Under the pieces are notes generated by a model. That model was not told the DNA's origin, made no database searches, and was given only the letters and a program-made list of their open reading frames with translations. Below are positions 25,663-33,215 of a DNA stretch of 34,924 nt, in pieces. A program made the translations under genes and the position numbers. Origin of the DNA: a virus; the IMG/VR virus record IMGVR_UViG_3300009515_000011, positions 1 to 34,924 of that record; one strand, given 5' to 3'. The stretch's first letter is position 1; the number at the start of each line of letters is the position of its first letter.

Positions 25663-28600
25663 CTAGTCCTTCAAGGCGTCGATAGCTTCAGCGCCAAACT
25701 TCTGGGTGCCGATAACCGTCTTGAGCCTCTTGATTTCCTCAGCGATCTTATCGAGCTTGGTCGGAATCGTCTGACCATCCCGCGCCCACATTGGGTTGTT
25801 GACGGCCGTCCTGAGCGACATCACCGCCGACTCGCCCGTCCTTACCTGCTGGTCACCCTCATCCACCGCCGACCCGCCCGCTGTAGCAGACTCAGCCTTC
25901 TTCTGCGCCCGGAATTTGTCAGCCGCACCGAGGGCTCGCATGAAGCTCCTGTCAATGAGCTGATTGAAGACTGCCCCTCCGCCCGCAAACGCGAACGCCA
26001 GTCCGTCGATGATTCGGTTGGCCCAGTTTCTGATGTCATCGCTGCTGGCGAGAAGGTCGAGAATGTTGATGCTGGAGAAGATCGTTCGTACCGAGCCAGC
26101 TATCGACCGCGACACGCCCGCCAATCCACCGACGCCAGTCTTGGCGCTGTTGACAATGTCGGTCCACATCTTGTCGCTGGCCTGTTTGGCTGTGCGTCCA
26201 AACTTCTCAACGAGCTTCTCCTGGTCTTCCCAGCCCTTCTTGCTCTGCTCCCAGAACTTGTTGATGTTCTTGGCGGTGTTGTCGATAAGGTCCTTGACCT
26301 CTTTGTCCAGGGTGTCCAAGAACTTCTTGAAGCTCGCCGTCACGCGACGCATATTGCGCTCGAACTTCTTTGGATTGATGCTGGCAATCTTCCCAACTGC
26401 ATCGACAGCCGCATCCCCGGAGACACCGAACTCCTTCTCAATGGCCCCCGCCATCGCCTTGGACTTGACGCTGAGGTCCTTGTTCGTCTTGTCGAGCTTC
26501 GCGAGTAGGTCCTTGTTGAGGGCATCGAACCCCTCCGTTGAACCCTTGATCAAGTTCTGTTGGGCCGTCTGCGTATTCTTGGCTACATCGTCAGCCATCT
26601 GTGTGTAGTCGGCCTTGATCTTGTTCACCGCCGCATCAAGCTCTGCACCCTTGAGCTTCGTGTCCCTCAGGAAAACAAAGATTTCCTTGCGCTGGGCCTC
26701 GGCAATCTTGTCATAGACGCTCTGAACATGGGCCTTGGTGGCATCTGATGTGCCCTTCAGCGCACCTGCCACCTCTGAGCCCCTGGCCTTCATGGCATCT
26801 GCGTAGGTCTGAGCCGCACGCTCTGCAAACAACATCTGCTTATTGGCATTGCCAGCAAATTTGTCGAACGACTCCGACATGTTCTTGCTCAGAATATCGG
26901 AGGATTCCTTGATCTGATCTCTATAGGGCTGCCATCGAGCCTGGGCTTGCTTGATGTTCTCCTGATGCAGCGCGTAGTCTTCTTTTGTTCGCTTCTTCTT
27001 AGCCAGGTATGCAGCCTCCAGGGCCTGTATCTCTCTCGCAGCAGCATTGGCAGTTTCGGTTTGCTGCTTCATAAGGGCTGCGGCATAGCTGGAGTGTTCT
27101 TTGCTTATCTCTTTGATTAAATTCTTCTCAACACTGAACTGCTTGGACAGGATTTCGTTCCAGCCGGACGCCGCCTGTGCTGAGATGCCATGTTCCTTAC
27201 GGAACTCCCTGAACTTGCCTTGCCACTCATCAAGGTGCTTGCCGAACTCTTCGCTGCCCTGTCCATGCTCCTTGCGCATCCGGGCTGTCTCGGCTCGGAA
27301 TTGCTCCATCATCGCCTTGCCCTTCACGAAGGGCTCTTCGGTGATCTTGGCGAGCTGCATGTCTTTCAGCTCGTAACCAACCTTCTTGACTTCCCCTGCG
27401 GCGGTCCGGCTGAAATGAATCACCGCCTCCTCTGCTGCGATGATTTTTCCTGTAGTGGTAAGCACGCGCTGGTTTGCGTCGAGCTGCGCCTTGACGAGCG
27501 CCTTGACCTCGGCGTTGGCCGTCTTGTACTGCTTTTCGGTCACGATCAGGGCGGCCTGCTTCGCGATCTCTGCCTTGTGCCGCTTCTCGGCCTCTATTCG
27601 AGCTGCCTCGGCGGCTGCGGCGGCTGCGCCAGCTGCATCCTTCTGCTTCTTCTCTGCCTCGGCGATGGTTTTCTTGAGCGCATCGGAGATAGATATGGTC
27701 CCGGTGAACCAGCCCGACACAGTCGATCCAACGCTGGAGATGGCGCTGCCGACGCTACTGACTACGCTGCCGATAGCACTGCCGATGCCACCTAGCTTGT
27801 CCTTGATCCACCCGGCTGCGTCAGAAACGTAACCCCATAGCTTCCTGAACGGCCACGACAGCTTGTCGTAAAGCCACGACCCCATCGCCTTGATTTTCTC
27901 GCCTACCCACTTGAATGCACCGACGACTTTGTCGACGACCCATTTGACGATCTTCCACCACATCTGGAACGGCTTGATGATGACCCACTCAATGACCTTG
28001 AAGATGCCCTTGAAGATGGCTACGAGGCCCTGAAAGAGCTTCTTGACGGCCCAGACTATGGCCTTGAAGGTCCCTACGATGACTACGCGAACAGCGTGAA
28101 TGATGGCCTTCACGACATTGAAGAAGATGCGAATTGGCTTGGCGTATTCAGGGAATTTCTTCTGCAGATAATCGCTGATGCCGTCGAGCGCTCCGATGAC
28201 GAAGTCCACCAACTTGTTGAAGATGGTGAGGATGATCTCGGGCAGCTTCTTCATCACCTTGACGAAGGCCCCGATAGCGATCACCGCAATGGCGGCAAAC
28301 CACCCGCCCACCTTGCGACCGATGCCCTGCCAATCGAGAGAGGCTAGCCACTCGCCAATCTTGAACACAGCCTTGAAGGCGTACTCCACGATCTTGATGG
28401 CAATCTCCATCGCGTAGGAGAACGCCTTCCCAAGGAACTGACCAACCTTTGCCCACGGCGTCTTCTCGATGACGTAGATGACTACGTCCTTGAGAACGCT
28501 GAACGCATTGATGAGGGCAGCCTTAACAGCTGCAAAGATTTTCGGCAGGTTCTTCTTCAGCTTCTCAAGCCAAGGCCTGATGATGCTTTTCTCGCCCTTT

Positions 28601-30228
28601 TCCAGGTCCTTGAAGGCGAAATAGAGACCAGCAATGAGCCCAGCAACCAGGGTAATCGGACTGGCCAAAGCCCTGAACGCAATAGCTGCAGACGCCACAC
28701 CCTGAAGAACCGGGCCAAACTGCTTGGCCATCTCGGTCATCATGAAACCCCACTTGCTGGATGCAGCAAGGGTTCCACCAATGCCAAACACACGAAACTC
28801 AATGAACTTCTGAGTTAGCTTGCCAAGGACGCCACCCTTCTTGGCCTGCTCATTAAGCGCCTTCGTCAGCTCTGTTGTCTGCTTCTTGTACTTCGTGATG
28901 AACTCGGTATCGCTCATCACGCCGTGGACCTTCTTCATGTTCGTGAGAACCCGGTCCTGGGCAATCGCGAATCTCTCGGCCGCTGTACGTCCGTCGTGCC
29001 ACTTCTTCGCGTAGCTGGCGATGTCCTTGTCGCTGCCCTTGACCGTCTTCCCTGACTCGGCCAGCGACTTCTCAAGAGGGTCTAGCCCCTTGTTGATGAG
29101 GTTGGTCATGCCGGGGCCGAACGCCTCCCCCATTTGCAGGGAGAACCTGGAGGTCAGCTGTGTCGTGTTCTTGGCGACAGCATTCTGGAACTCCTTCATC
29201 CTGCCAGATGCCTCAATCGCCTCATCGGACATGCCACCGAACAGCTTCGTTCGCGTCTGTTCCTTGGCCAGCTCCTGAACCTTCTTGCTCATCTTGGCCA
29301 TGTGGAGCGCGAAGTCTTCAGGGCTCTTCTGAAGAGCCTCAAACGCGGCCTGCGGGTTCCCCAGGTGCTGGGTTAGGACATCCATGTCAACGCCAAGATC
29401 TGTTGACAGCCCAGCAAACAGGCTGTGCATGCCTGCCTGACCCTTGACTAGCTGCTGAGTGAATCTTTGAGACGTCTGCATCGCCTCAGATGATGTGCTG
29501 CCCATCTTGACGAGCGCGCCAGCCACCTTCAGCGTGCCCATCTGGTACTTCTTGATCTTCTCCGGCCCCCATTCCTTGAAGAAGCCTGCGGACTCCTCGG
29601 ACATGATCTTGGTAACCGCAGCCATGCCCTGGACGGCCTCCTTGCCCAGGTTGAGCTTCTTGCCCATAGCTGCAGTCGTCTGGATTAGGTCCTTGACAGC
29701 CTCATCCGTGAAACCGAACTCAGTCTTGAGCTTCTTCACACCAGCCGCAAACACTGTCGCATCAGTGCCTGTGACAGCCATGAACTTCTGGAACTCCTTG
29801 AAGCTCTTGAAGCCAATCTTCCGCACGTCGATACCAGACTGCTTCAGAGCCACCATCGACTTCGTCACGGTCGCGACATCGATATTCATAGAAAATGCAG
29901 TCGAGGAAATCTCAGACTTCATCTTCCTGAACTGCGTAGCAGTCAGATCGAGTCCAGCTAGACCGGCTGACGACACCTTGTTGGCCTGTACGCCATAGGC
30001 TTCCAGGTACGTCGTGGTCACCTTGACGTCATTGGCGAGATTCTGCATCCCACCAAGTGCCCCTTTGACGTTGGGCAACTTGAGCGTCATCTTGGCGCCA
30101 GCAAGGCCGATACCGATGACGGACTTATTGATGTCTGCGAGCCCAGACGCAGTCGTCTTGATGGACTTCCCGAGACCCTTGTCCTGGGATCCAAAGTTGA
30201 AGCCCAGGCCTAGAAAGTTCAGCCCCAT
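25663..30228 (-). CDS. Tail tape measure protein
   Basis: A 1521-residue protein. Residues about 80-420 match the PhageMin_Tail style of tape measures (ATQFRKMKSEISSTAF, SMVALKQSGIDVRK, KTEFGFTDEAVKDLI, SEEAMQTSQRF-type helices). Residues about 480-560 contain hydrophobic helices (VASAAIAFRALASPITLVAGLIAGLYFAF). Residues about 570-820 are a Trp/Lys/Ile-rich series of amphipathic helices, followed by coiled coil rich in Lys/Ala/Glu to the C-terminus, including an alanine run. No peptidase or lysozyme domain was recognised. It sets tail length and is ejected ahead of DNA. Strong GGGAGGGG precedes the ATG, and an intrinsic terminator lies upstream. Confidence 0.93.
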   Translation of the reverse strand: MGLNFLGLGFNFGSQDKGLGKSIKTTASGLADINKSVIGIGLAGAKMTLKLPNVKGALGGMQNLANDVKVTTTYLEAYGVQANKVSSAGLAGLDLTATQFRKMKSEISSTAFSMNIDVATVTKSMVALKQSGIDVRKIGFKSFKEFQKFMAVTGTDATVFAAGVKKLKTEFGFTDEAVKDLIQTTAAMGKKLNLGKEAVQGMAAVTKIMSEESAGFFKEWGPEKIKKYQMGTLKVAGALVKMGSTSSEAMQTSQRFTQQLVKGQAGMHSLFAGLSTDLGVDMDVLTQHLGNPQAAFEALQKSPEDFALHMAKMSKKVQELAKEQTRTKLFGGMSDEAIEASGRMKEFQNAVAKNTTQLTSRFSLQMGEAFGPGMTNLINKGLDPLEKSLAESGKTVKGSDKDIASYAKKWHDGRTAAERFAIAQDRVLTNMKKVHGVMSDTEFITKYKKQTTELTKALNEQAKKGGVLGKLTQKFIEFRVFGIGGTLAASSKWGFMMTEMAKQFGPVLQGVASAAIAFRALASPITLVAGLIAGLYFAFKDLEKGEKSIIRPWLEKLKKNLPKIFAAVKAALINAFSVLKDVVIYVIEKTPWAKVGQFLGKAFSYAMEIAIKIVEYAFKAVFKIGEWLASLDWQGIGRKVGGWFAAIAVIAIGAFVKVMKKLPEIILTIFNKLVDFVIGALDGISDYLQKKFPEYAKPIRIFFNVVKAIIHAVRVVIVGTFKAIVWAVKKLFQGLVAIFKGIFKVIEWVIIKPFQMWWKIVKWVVDKVVGAFKWVGEKIKAMGSWLYDKLSWPFRKLWGYVSDAAGWIKDKLGGIGSAIGSVVSSVGSAISSVGSTVSGWFTGTISISDALKKTIAEAEKKQKDAAGAAAAAAEAARIEAEKRHKAEIAKQAALIVTEKQYKTANAEVKALVKAQLDANQRVLTTTGKIIAAEEAVIHFSRTAAGEVKKVGYELKDMQLAKITEEPFVKGKAMMEQFRAETARMRKEHGQGSEEFGKHLDEWQGKFREFRKEHGISAQAASGWNEILSKQFSVEKNLIKEISKEHSSYAAALMKQQTETANAAAREIQALEAAYLAKKKRTKEDYALHQENIKQAQARWQPYRDQIKESSDILSKNMSESFDKFAGNANKQMLFAERAAQTYADAMKARGSEVAGALKGTSDATKAHVQSVYDKIAEAQRKEIFVFLRDTKLKGAELDAAVNKIKADYTQMADDVAKNTQTAQQNLIKGSTEGFDALNKDLLAKLDKTNKDLSVKSKAMAGAIEKEFGVSGDAAVDAVGKIASINPKKFERNMRRVTASFKKFLDTLDKEVKDLIDNTAKNINKFWEQSKKGWEDQEKLVEKFGRTAKQASDKMWTDIVNSAKTGVGGLAGVSRSIAGSVRTIFSSINILDLLASSDDIRNWANRIIDGLAFAFAGGGAVFNQLIDRSFMRALGAADKFRAQKKAESATAGGSAVDEGDQQVRTGESAVMSLRTAVNNPMWARDGQTIPTKLDKIAEEIKRLKTVIGTQKFGAEAIDALKD

Positions 30229-30233
30229 GGCGT

Positions 30234-30241
30234 CCCCTCCC
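30234..30241 (-). promoter_or_regulatory. Strong ribosome binding site of the tape measure gene
   Basis: GGGAGGGG on the minus strand, five bases before the ATG at 30228. It is one of the strongest sites in the window and suits a gene that follows a terminator. Confidence 0.7.
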
Positions 30242-30310
30242 TGGCCTTATCTACAGACGTCATCATCTATCACGACACTACAAAAATTCGCTAGATCCCG
30301 CCACCTACCT

Positions 30311-30353
30311 AAAGAAAAGGCGAGACACAGAGACCTCATCTCTTCATCTCGCC
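30311..30353 (-). terminator. Intrinsic terminator upstream of the tape measure gene
   Basis: On the minus strand GGCGAGA pairs with TCTCGCC, with an inner AGAGA/TCTCT stem separated by small symmetric internal loops; the hairpin covers 30319-30353. It is followed directly by TTTTCTTT (30311-30318). This is a standard Rho-independent layout. It lies 83 bases before the tape measure start in a 178-base gap (30229-30406) that otherwise holds only the tape measure ribosome binding site and no convincing promoter. Confidence 0.75.
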
Positions 30354-30406
30354 CTTGGGTTCATCACTGATGCGCGCAAGCACTTTCGCGCATCATCATC
30401 ATTGAG

Positions 30407-30544
30407 CTATCGTCTTCGAGCTGACCGTTCTTCGTTGCGTCGTCGCTCCTGCTCAAGTTCCTGCTTTTTGAGAATCATCCGTATGCGTCGAGTCGAAGGC
30501 ATCTTCATGATGGACTCGTATGTAAGCCCCCGAAAGCTTTCCAT
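30407..30544 (-). CDS. Short 45-residue protein in the tail chaperone position
   Basis: A 45-residue ORF whose ATG overlaps the stop of the preceding gene as TGATG. The product begins MESFRGLTYESIMKM and is then strongly basic and helical with many Arg/Glu/Gln residues (LKKQELEQERRRNEERS). It occupies the slot just before the tape measure gene where many phages carry a second tail-assembly chaperone or its frameshifted extension. Its frame is -1 relative to the upstream gene, and that frame is open for several codons before the ATG, but no canonical slippery heptamer is seen. A small tail assembly factor is the best guess; no homologue was recognised. Confidence 0.6.
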   Translation of the reverse strand: MESFRGLTYESIMKMPSTRRIRMILKKQELEQERRRNEERSARRR

Positions 30545-31320
30545 CAGAAAGAAGATTTCTTCTTCCAGGCCTTCAATGCTGCCGAGGGGTTGAAAAAACC
30601 CTCTTGGGAGATATCCAACTCCGTCTCGTATTCGTAATCACAGGTTGGGCAGCCAATCTGGATTGTGGTGTCGACGCCACCCTCATGGTCTTCCCAGGAG
30701 TTCTTCAGGAAGTTCCGGTCGATGAGTGGAAGCTGTTTGATGTCCTTCATCTTCGGCGGCTGGTCATCGATGGATTCGACACGGCAAAAGATGGCGGTCG
30801 TGATGATGTCCTTGCCCTTGTTGCTGGCCTTGGATATCGCGTCCTCTCCTGTGCCAGTGAGGGTCTTCATTCGGACCTTCTTGCCGGTCCTGGGCAGCTC
30901 CAGCTCGTAGAACCGCTGCTTTGGGTCGGGCATCGGCTTGATCTCAAGATCGCCGAGGTCGATGATGAACTGGCTCTCTGAGTCACAGCTGGGACACTTC
31001 GAGTTGAAGGGCATCTCGTCGCCGAGGCTCACCCTTCGGATGGCAAGGAGCAGGAAGATCCGGTCTCCCTGCATCAGGTGCGGGATGACAGACGGAATCG
31101 AAGGCCTGGGAAGTGGTCCGATGGACTCTGTGCAGTTCGCCAGCACCTTGTTGATCTTCTTGGTTACCGGCATATTCCGGGCGCCGAGAATCTCCTCTTC
31201 CTCACCCGTCATTTCCCGTAGTGTCACCTCCGTGTACAGCTCCCCCTCGTTGGTAAGAAGGCCGCACGGAAGCTCGTACGAATCAATGCCTGGCTTCGCG
31301 ACTGTAATCTGGTTATCCAT
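30544..31320 (-). CDS. T4 gp26-like baseplate hub assembly/tail chaperone protein
   Basis: A 258-residue protein. It opens with a beta-rich LPCGLLTNEGELYTEVTLREMTGEEEE segment and has two CPxC knuckles, C109-PSC and C224-PTC, each followed by an acidic beta strand (ESQFIIDLGDLEI, YEYETELDISQ). They are well placed to form one four-cysteine zinc site. This resembles the T4 gp26/T4_baseplate family, found before tape measure genes in many myophages and thought to help hub or tail assembly. GAGGTG lies upstream of the ATG. The stop overlaps the next small gene. The family assignment is moderately confident; the assembly role is inferred from gene order. Confidence 0.65.
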   Translation of the reverse strand: MDNQITVAKPGIDSYELPCGLLTNEGELYTEVTLREMTGEEEEILGARNMPVTKKINKVLANCTESIGPLPRPSIPSVIPHLMQGDRIFLLLAIRRVSLGDEMPFNSKCPSCDSESQFIIDLGDLEIKPMPDPKQRFYELELPRTGKKVRMKTLTGTGEDAISKASNKGKDIITTAIFCRVESIDDQPPKMKDIKQLPLIDRNFLKNSWEDHEGGVDTTIQIGCPTCDYEYETELDISQEGFFNPSAALKAWKKKSSF

Positions 31321-31328
31321 CTAGCACC

Positions 31329-31919
31329 TCAGTGACTTTCCTTGCTTCCGTAGCCATCAACCGCCACCAGCAGAAGACCCTTGAGCGCATCTGTGTAGCT
31401 GAGATTCCGCTCTTGACACATGCCCTTGAAGACTTCGTACTGAGCCCCATCAACCCAACCATTGACCTTCACATCAGAACCAGCGTCCTGCCAGCTCTGC
31501 AGATCTTCGTACAGCTCAGGCTGCGTGATGAACGACGTGATCATCGACCTCAGCAGAGCCGACACACTTCCGAACCTGGAGCCATTATGGGCGTAGGCAT
31601 GCACCGTCTGATGCAAGACGCCACTGATGAGAAAGTTGATAGGGGTCTTGTTGTCGATGCGCTGAGGGAGGACTCGCGCGCTCTCAGCGGCAATCCTACA
31701 GTCCCGACACACAACTACGCCGTTCGAACTGCGCAGCTTACCGCCCGCCTCAGGCGGAATCACAAAGCATGCAGCCACCCTGTCGCGCCGAGTGCAGTTG
31801 ACACACTCGTGTCCGCATCGCTCCAAGACCGCTTCCTTCCATTCCAGAAGGTCGGTCACGTCTGACAGTGGTCCGGGGTGGGGCTGTTTCAAGGGATACC
31901 TCTCAATGGAGATACCCAC
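31329..31919 (-). CDS. Degenerate HNH-type zinc protein with ribbon-helix-helix-like repeats
   Basis: A 196-residue protein starting with GTG, with AGAGG upstream. Residues 33-75 resemble an HNH endonuclease: CVNC (39-42), IPPEAGG (54-60), SNGVVVCRDC (65-74). The histidines that make HNH enzymes active are gone (VAAC replaces the usual xDHI; Arg follows the last Cys), so it is probably a zinc-binding, non-cutting fold. Residues about 93-131 (INFLISGVLHQTVHAY...SVSALLRSMITSFI) and 150-187 (VDGAQYEVFKGM...SYTDALKGLLLVAV) both look like ribbon-helix-helix units. It could bind DNA or another protein. It sits among the assembly genes between tube and tape measure, so either a regulator or a tail chaperone is possible. 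Confidence 0.55.
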   Translation of the reverse strand: MGISIERYPLKQPHPGPLSDVTDLLEWKEAVLERCGHECVNCTRRDRVAACFVIPPEAGGKLRSSNGVVVCRDCRIAAESARVLPQRIDNKTPINFLISGVLHQTVHAYAHNGSRFGSVSALLRSMITSFITQPELYEDLQSWQDAGSDVKVNGWVDGAQYEVFKGMCQERNLSYTDALKGLLLVAVDGYGSKESH

Positions 31920-31978
31920 TGTATTACCTCTAATATGATAGGTCCGTCAAGCTGTTACCTGAGGAACCTGCAGAGGTA

Positions 31979-32191
31979 TTACTTGTGATACTTGAACAAC
32001 TCGGACGGGTCGTCAAACCCTAGTAATTCAAAGTAGTCTGGGTCAATTACGTACTGACCCTGGGCTGGGTGGTGCCCGCCGGATGGGTGAACCATGTCTT
32101 GAGCTTGGGCATGGCTCCTGAGGTCTCGGTCGCTGTCCCTTGAGAAACACGTTGCTACCAGATCTAGGTAACTCCAGTCATCATTCGACAT
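31979..32191 (-). CDS. Unknown 70-residue protein
   Basis: A 70-residue protein beginning MSNDDWSYLDLVATCF. The ATG overlaps the upstream gene by 11 bases and follows GGAGGACG, a good ribosome binding site. It is acidic with several histidines (HPSGGHHPAQG) and ends in a helical ELLGFDDPSELFKYHK. No known motif was recognised. Position between the tube-like gene and tape measure would suit a small tail assembly factor. A 59-base gap downstream holds nothing clear beyond a seven-base inverted repeat. Confidence 0.6.
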   Translation of the reverse strand: MSNDDWSYLDLVATCFSRDSDRDLRSHAQAQDMVHPSGGHHPAQGQYVIDPDYFELLGFDDPSELFKYHK

Positions 32192-32399
32192 CGTCGTCCT
32201 CCGCGCTCTCGATCCCTACGATATGTTTCGCAATCCCAATGGCCTCGCGTGGATCCACTGATGCGACAGTCCGGTATTGGACCGGGCCCCGCTCAGAAAT
32301 CACGAACAAAACTGTCCCGTCGTCGAGCTTGATGACGTCAAGACTCGCCTTTCCGCCAAGGTCCACCTGATAGAGCTGATCTTTGCTGCGTCCGGCCAT
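32181..32399 (-). CDS. Unknown 72-residue protein
   Basis: A 72-residue protein starting in a TAATG overlap with the end of the tube-like gene, so translation is probably coupled. It has a small beta-rich core (LYQVDLGGKASLDVIKLDDG, TVLFVISERGPVQYRTVA) and an acidic C-terminal tail (ESAEDDDVE). No family was recognised. Co-location with the tube-like gene and the 70-residue gene suggests a tail assembly function. Confidence 0.6.
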   Translation of the reverse strand: MAGRSKDQLYQVDLGGKASLDVIKLDDGTVLFVISERGPVQYRTVASVDPREAIGIAKHIVGIESAEDDDVE

Positions 32400-33145
32400 T
32401 ATGGTTTCAGTCCTAGGCTGTATTCCTCGACAAACTCTGGCTGAACCTCAAGCTCCTGTATGGACACTTGTCCAGACGATGCATCGAAGTCATTGCCAGG
32501 ACGATAGCGCACTGGGATGCAGTTGTGTAGCAACCATGCACGAGCCGGAATGCGTGTCGCGAACTCGAACGGCCCCAGACCAAACCCCTGAGCTGCTGCA
32601 ACTCCAGCAACGGCTCCACCGGCTATCAAAGCCCCTCCGCCACTAGTAACAAATGACGCCGCAAACGTTGCAGCAAGACCAGCGGTGACAGCCGCCCCAG
32701 CATTCAGTAACGGATCGTCAGAGGTGATCGCATCCTTGATGTTGATGGTTGTGAAATGAATGACCAGCAGGTTCCGTCGAGGCGTAATCCTTGCGCCTCC
32801 AGACAGAAAACCGCCAACAGCTGCACCGACTTTTCCGAGCGCACCCCCGTCCCCCAGATATCCCTTGTCTCCGTGCAAGGCAAAGATGATCCACTCATAG
32901 AAGTCTGAGTCGAACATCGTCGCAGCTCTCGTGAACACGACCGGCCCAACCTCTCCGCCCTTGACCACGTTCCGGTTGTACAGATAGGTGCCGTCTTTGA
33001 ACGTCTCTACATTGACGTTGATCTCAGGAGACGTAACCGTAGAGAACCCGAAGAGCGGGTTAAACACGGGGACCCCTTCGTTGGTCGCATCAAATGCCCA
33101 GAAGACATGATCTTGAAGCACATCAAGTATGCGGCGACGCGGCAT
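32399..33145 (-). CDS. Second gp19-like tail tube protein with hydrophobic insertion
   Basis: A 248-residue protein related to the tube protein at 33216-33782. Both have the pattern F(S/N)(A)VT(S/T)PE followed by a (D/E)(G)...YxxK/N segment and end with the same strand pair (IPVRYRPGNDFDASSGQVSIQE here, FPIRHKVSSDLDATASEVSIQE there). It differs by glycine-rich residues 97-117 and a very hydrophobic Ala/Gly segment at 147-190, long enough for one or two membrane helices. In other contractile tails, extra tube-like proteins form the tube-baseplate junction or the tail terminator. The ATG lies only 15 bases past a terminator U-tract and has no visible ribosome binding site. Confidence 0.7.
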   Translation of the reverse strand: MPRRRILDVLQDHVFWAFDATNEGVPVFNPLFGFSTVTSPEINVNVETFKDGTYLYNRNVVKGGEVGPVVFTRAATMFDSDFYEWIIFALHGDKGYLGDGGALGKVGAAVGGFLSGGARITPRRNLLVIHFTTINIKDAITSDDPLLNAGAAVTAGLAATFAASFVTSGGGALIAGGAVAGVAAAQGFGLGPFEFATRIPARAWLLHNCIPVRYRPGNDFDASSGQVSIQELEVQPEFVEEYSLGLKP

Positions 33146-33160
33146 GCGGTGAGAGTAACA

Positions 33161-33192
33161 AAGAAAAGGCCACCACGACAGTGGCGGCCTTT
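33161..33192 (-). terminator. Intrinsic terminator between the two tube-like genes
   Basis: On the minus strand AAAGGCCGCCAC pairs with GTGGTGGCCTTT around a TGTC loop (one G-T pair), 33165-33192. It is followed by TTTTCTTT, the same T-tract as in the terminator at 30311-30353. It lies after the tube gene stop at 33216 and ends 15 bases before the next start codon. It would lower expression of downstream genes relative to the abundant tube protein. Confidence 0.8.
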
Positions 33193-33215
33193 AAGGGGAA
33201 GTTGGCTGCAGGTCC

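Noticed and set aside
25964-26608. Plus-strand ORF of 214 codons opposite the tape measure gene
   Set aside because: A shadow of the tape measure coding strand; Leu/Ser-rich composition and no supporting ribosome binding site.
30229-30310. Possible promoter between the terminator and the tape measure gene
   Set aside because: Only weak -35-like and -10-like matches at poor spacing were found, so no promoter is called.
31920-31980. Seven-base inverted repeat (TACCTCT/AGAGGTA) in the gap between two small genes
   Set aside because: Too short and widely spaced, with no T-tract, to support an operator or terminator.
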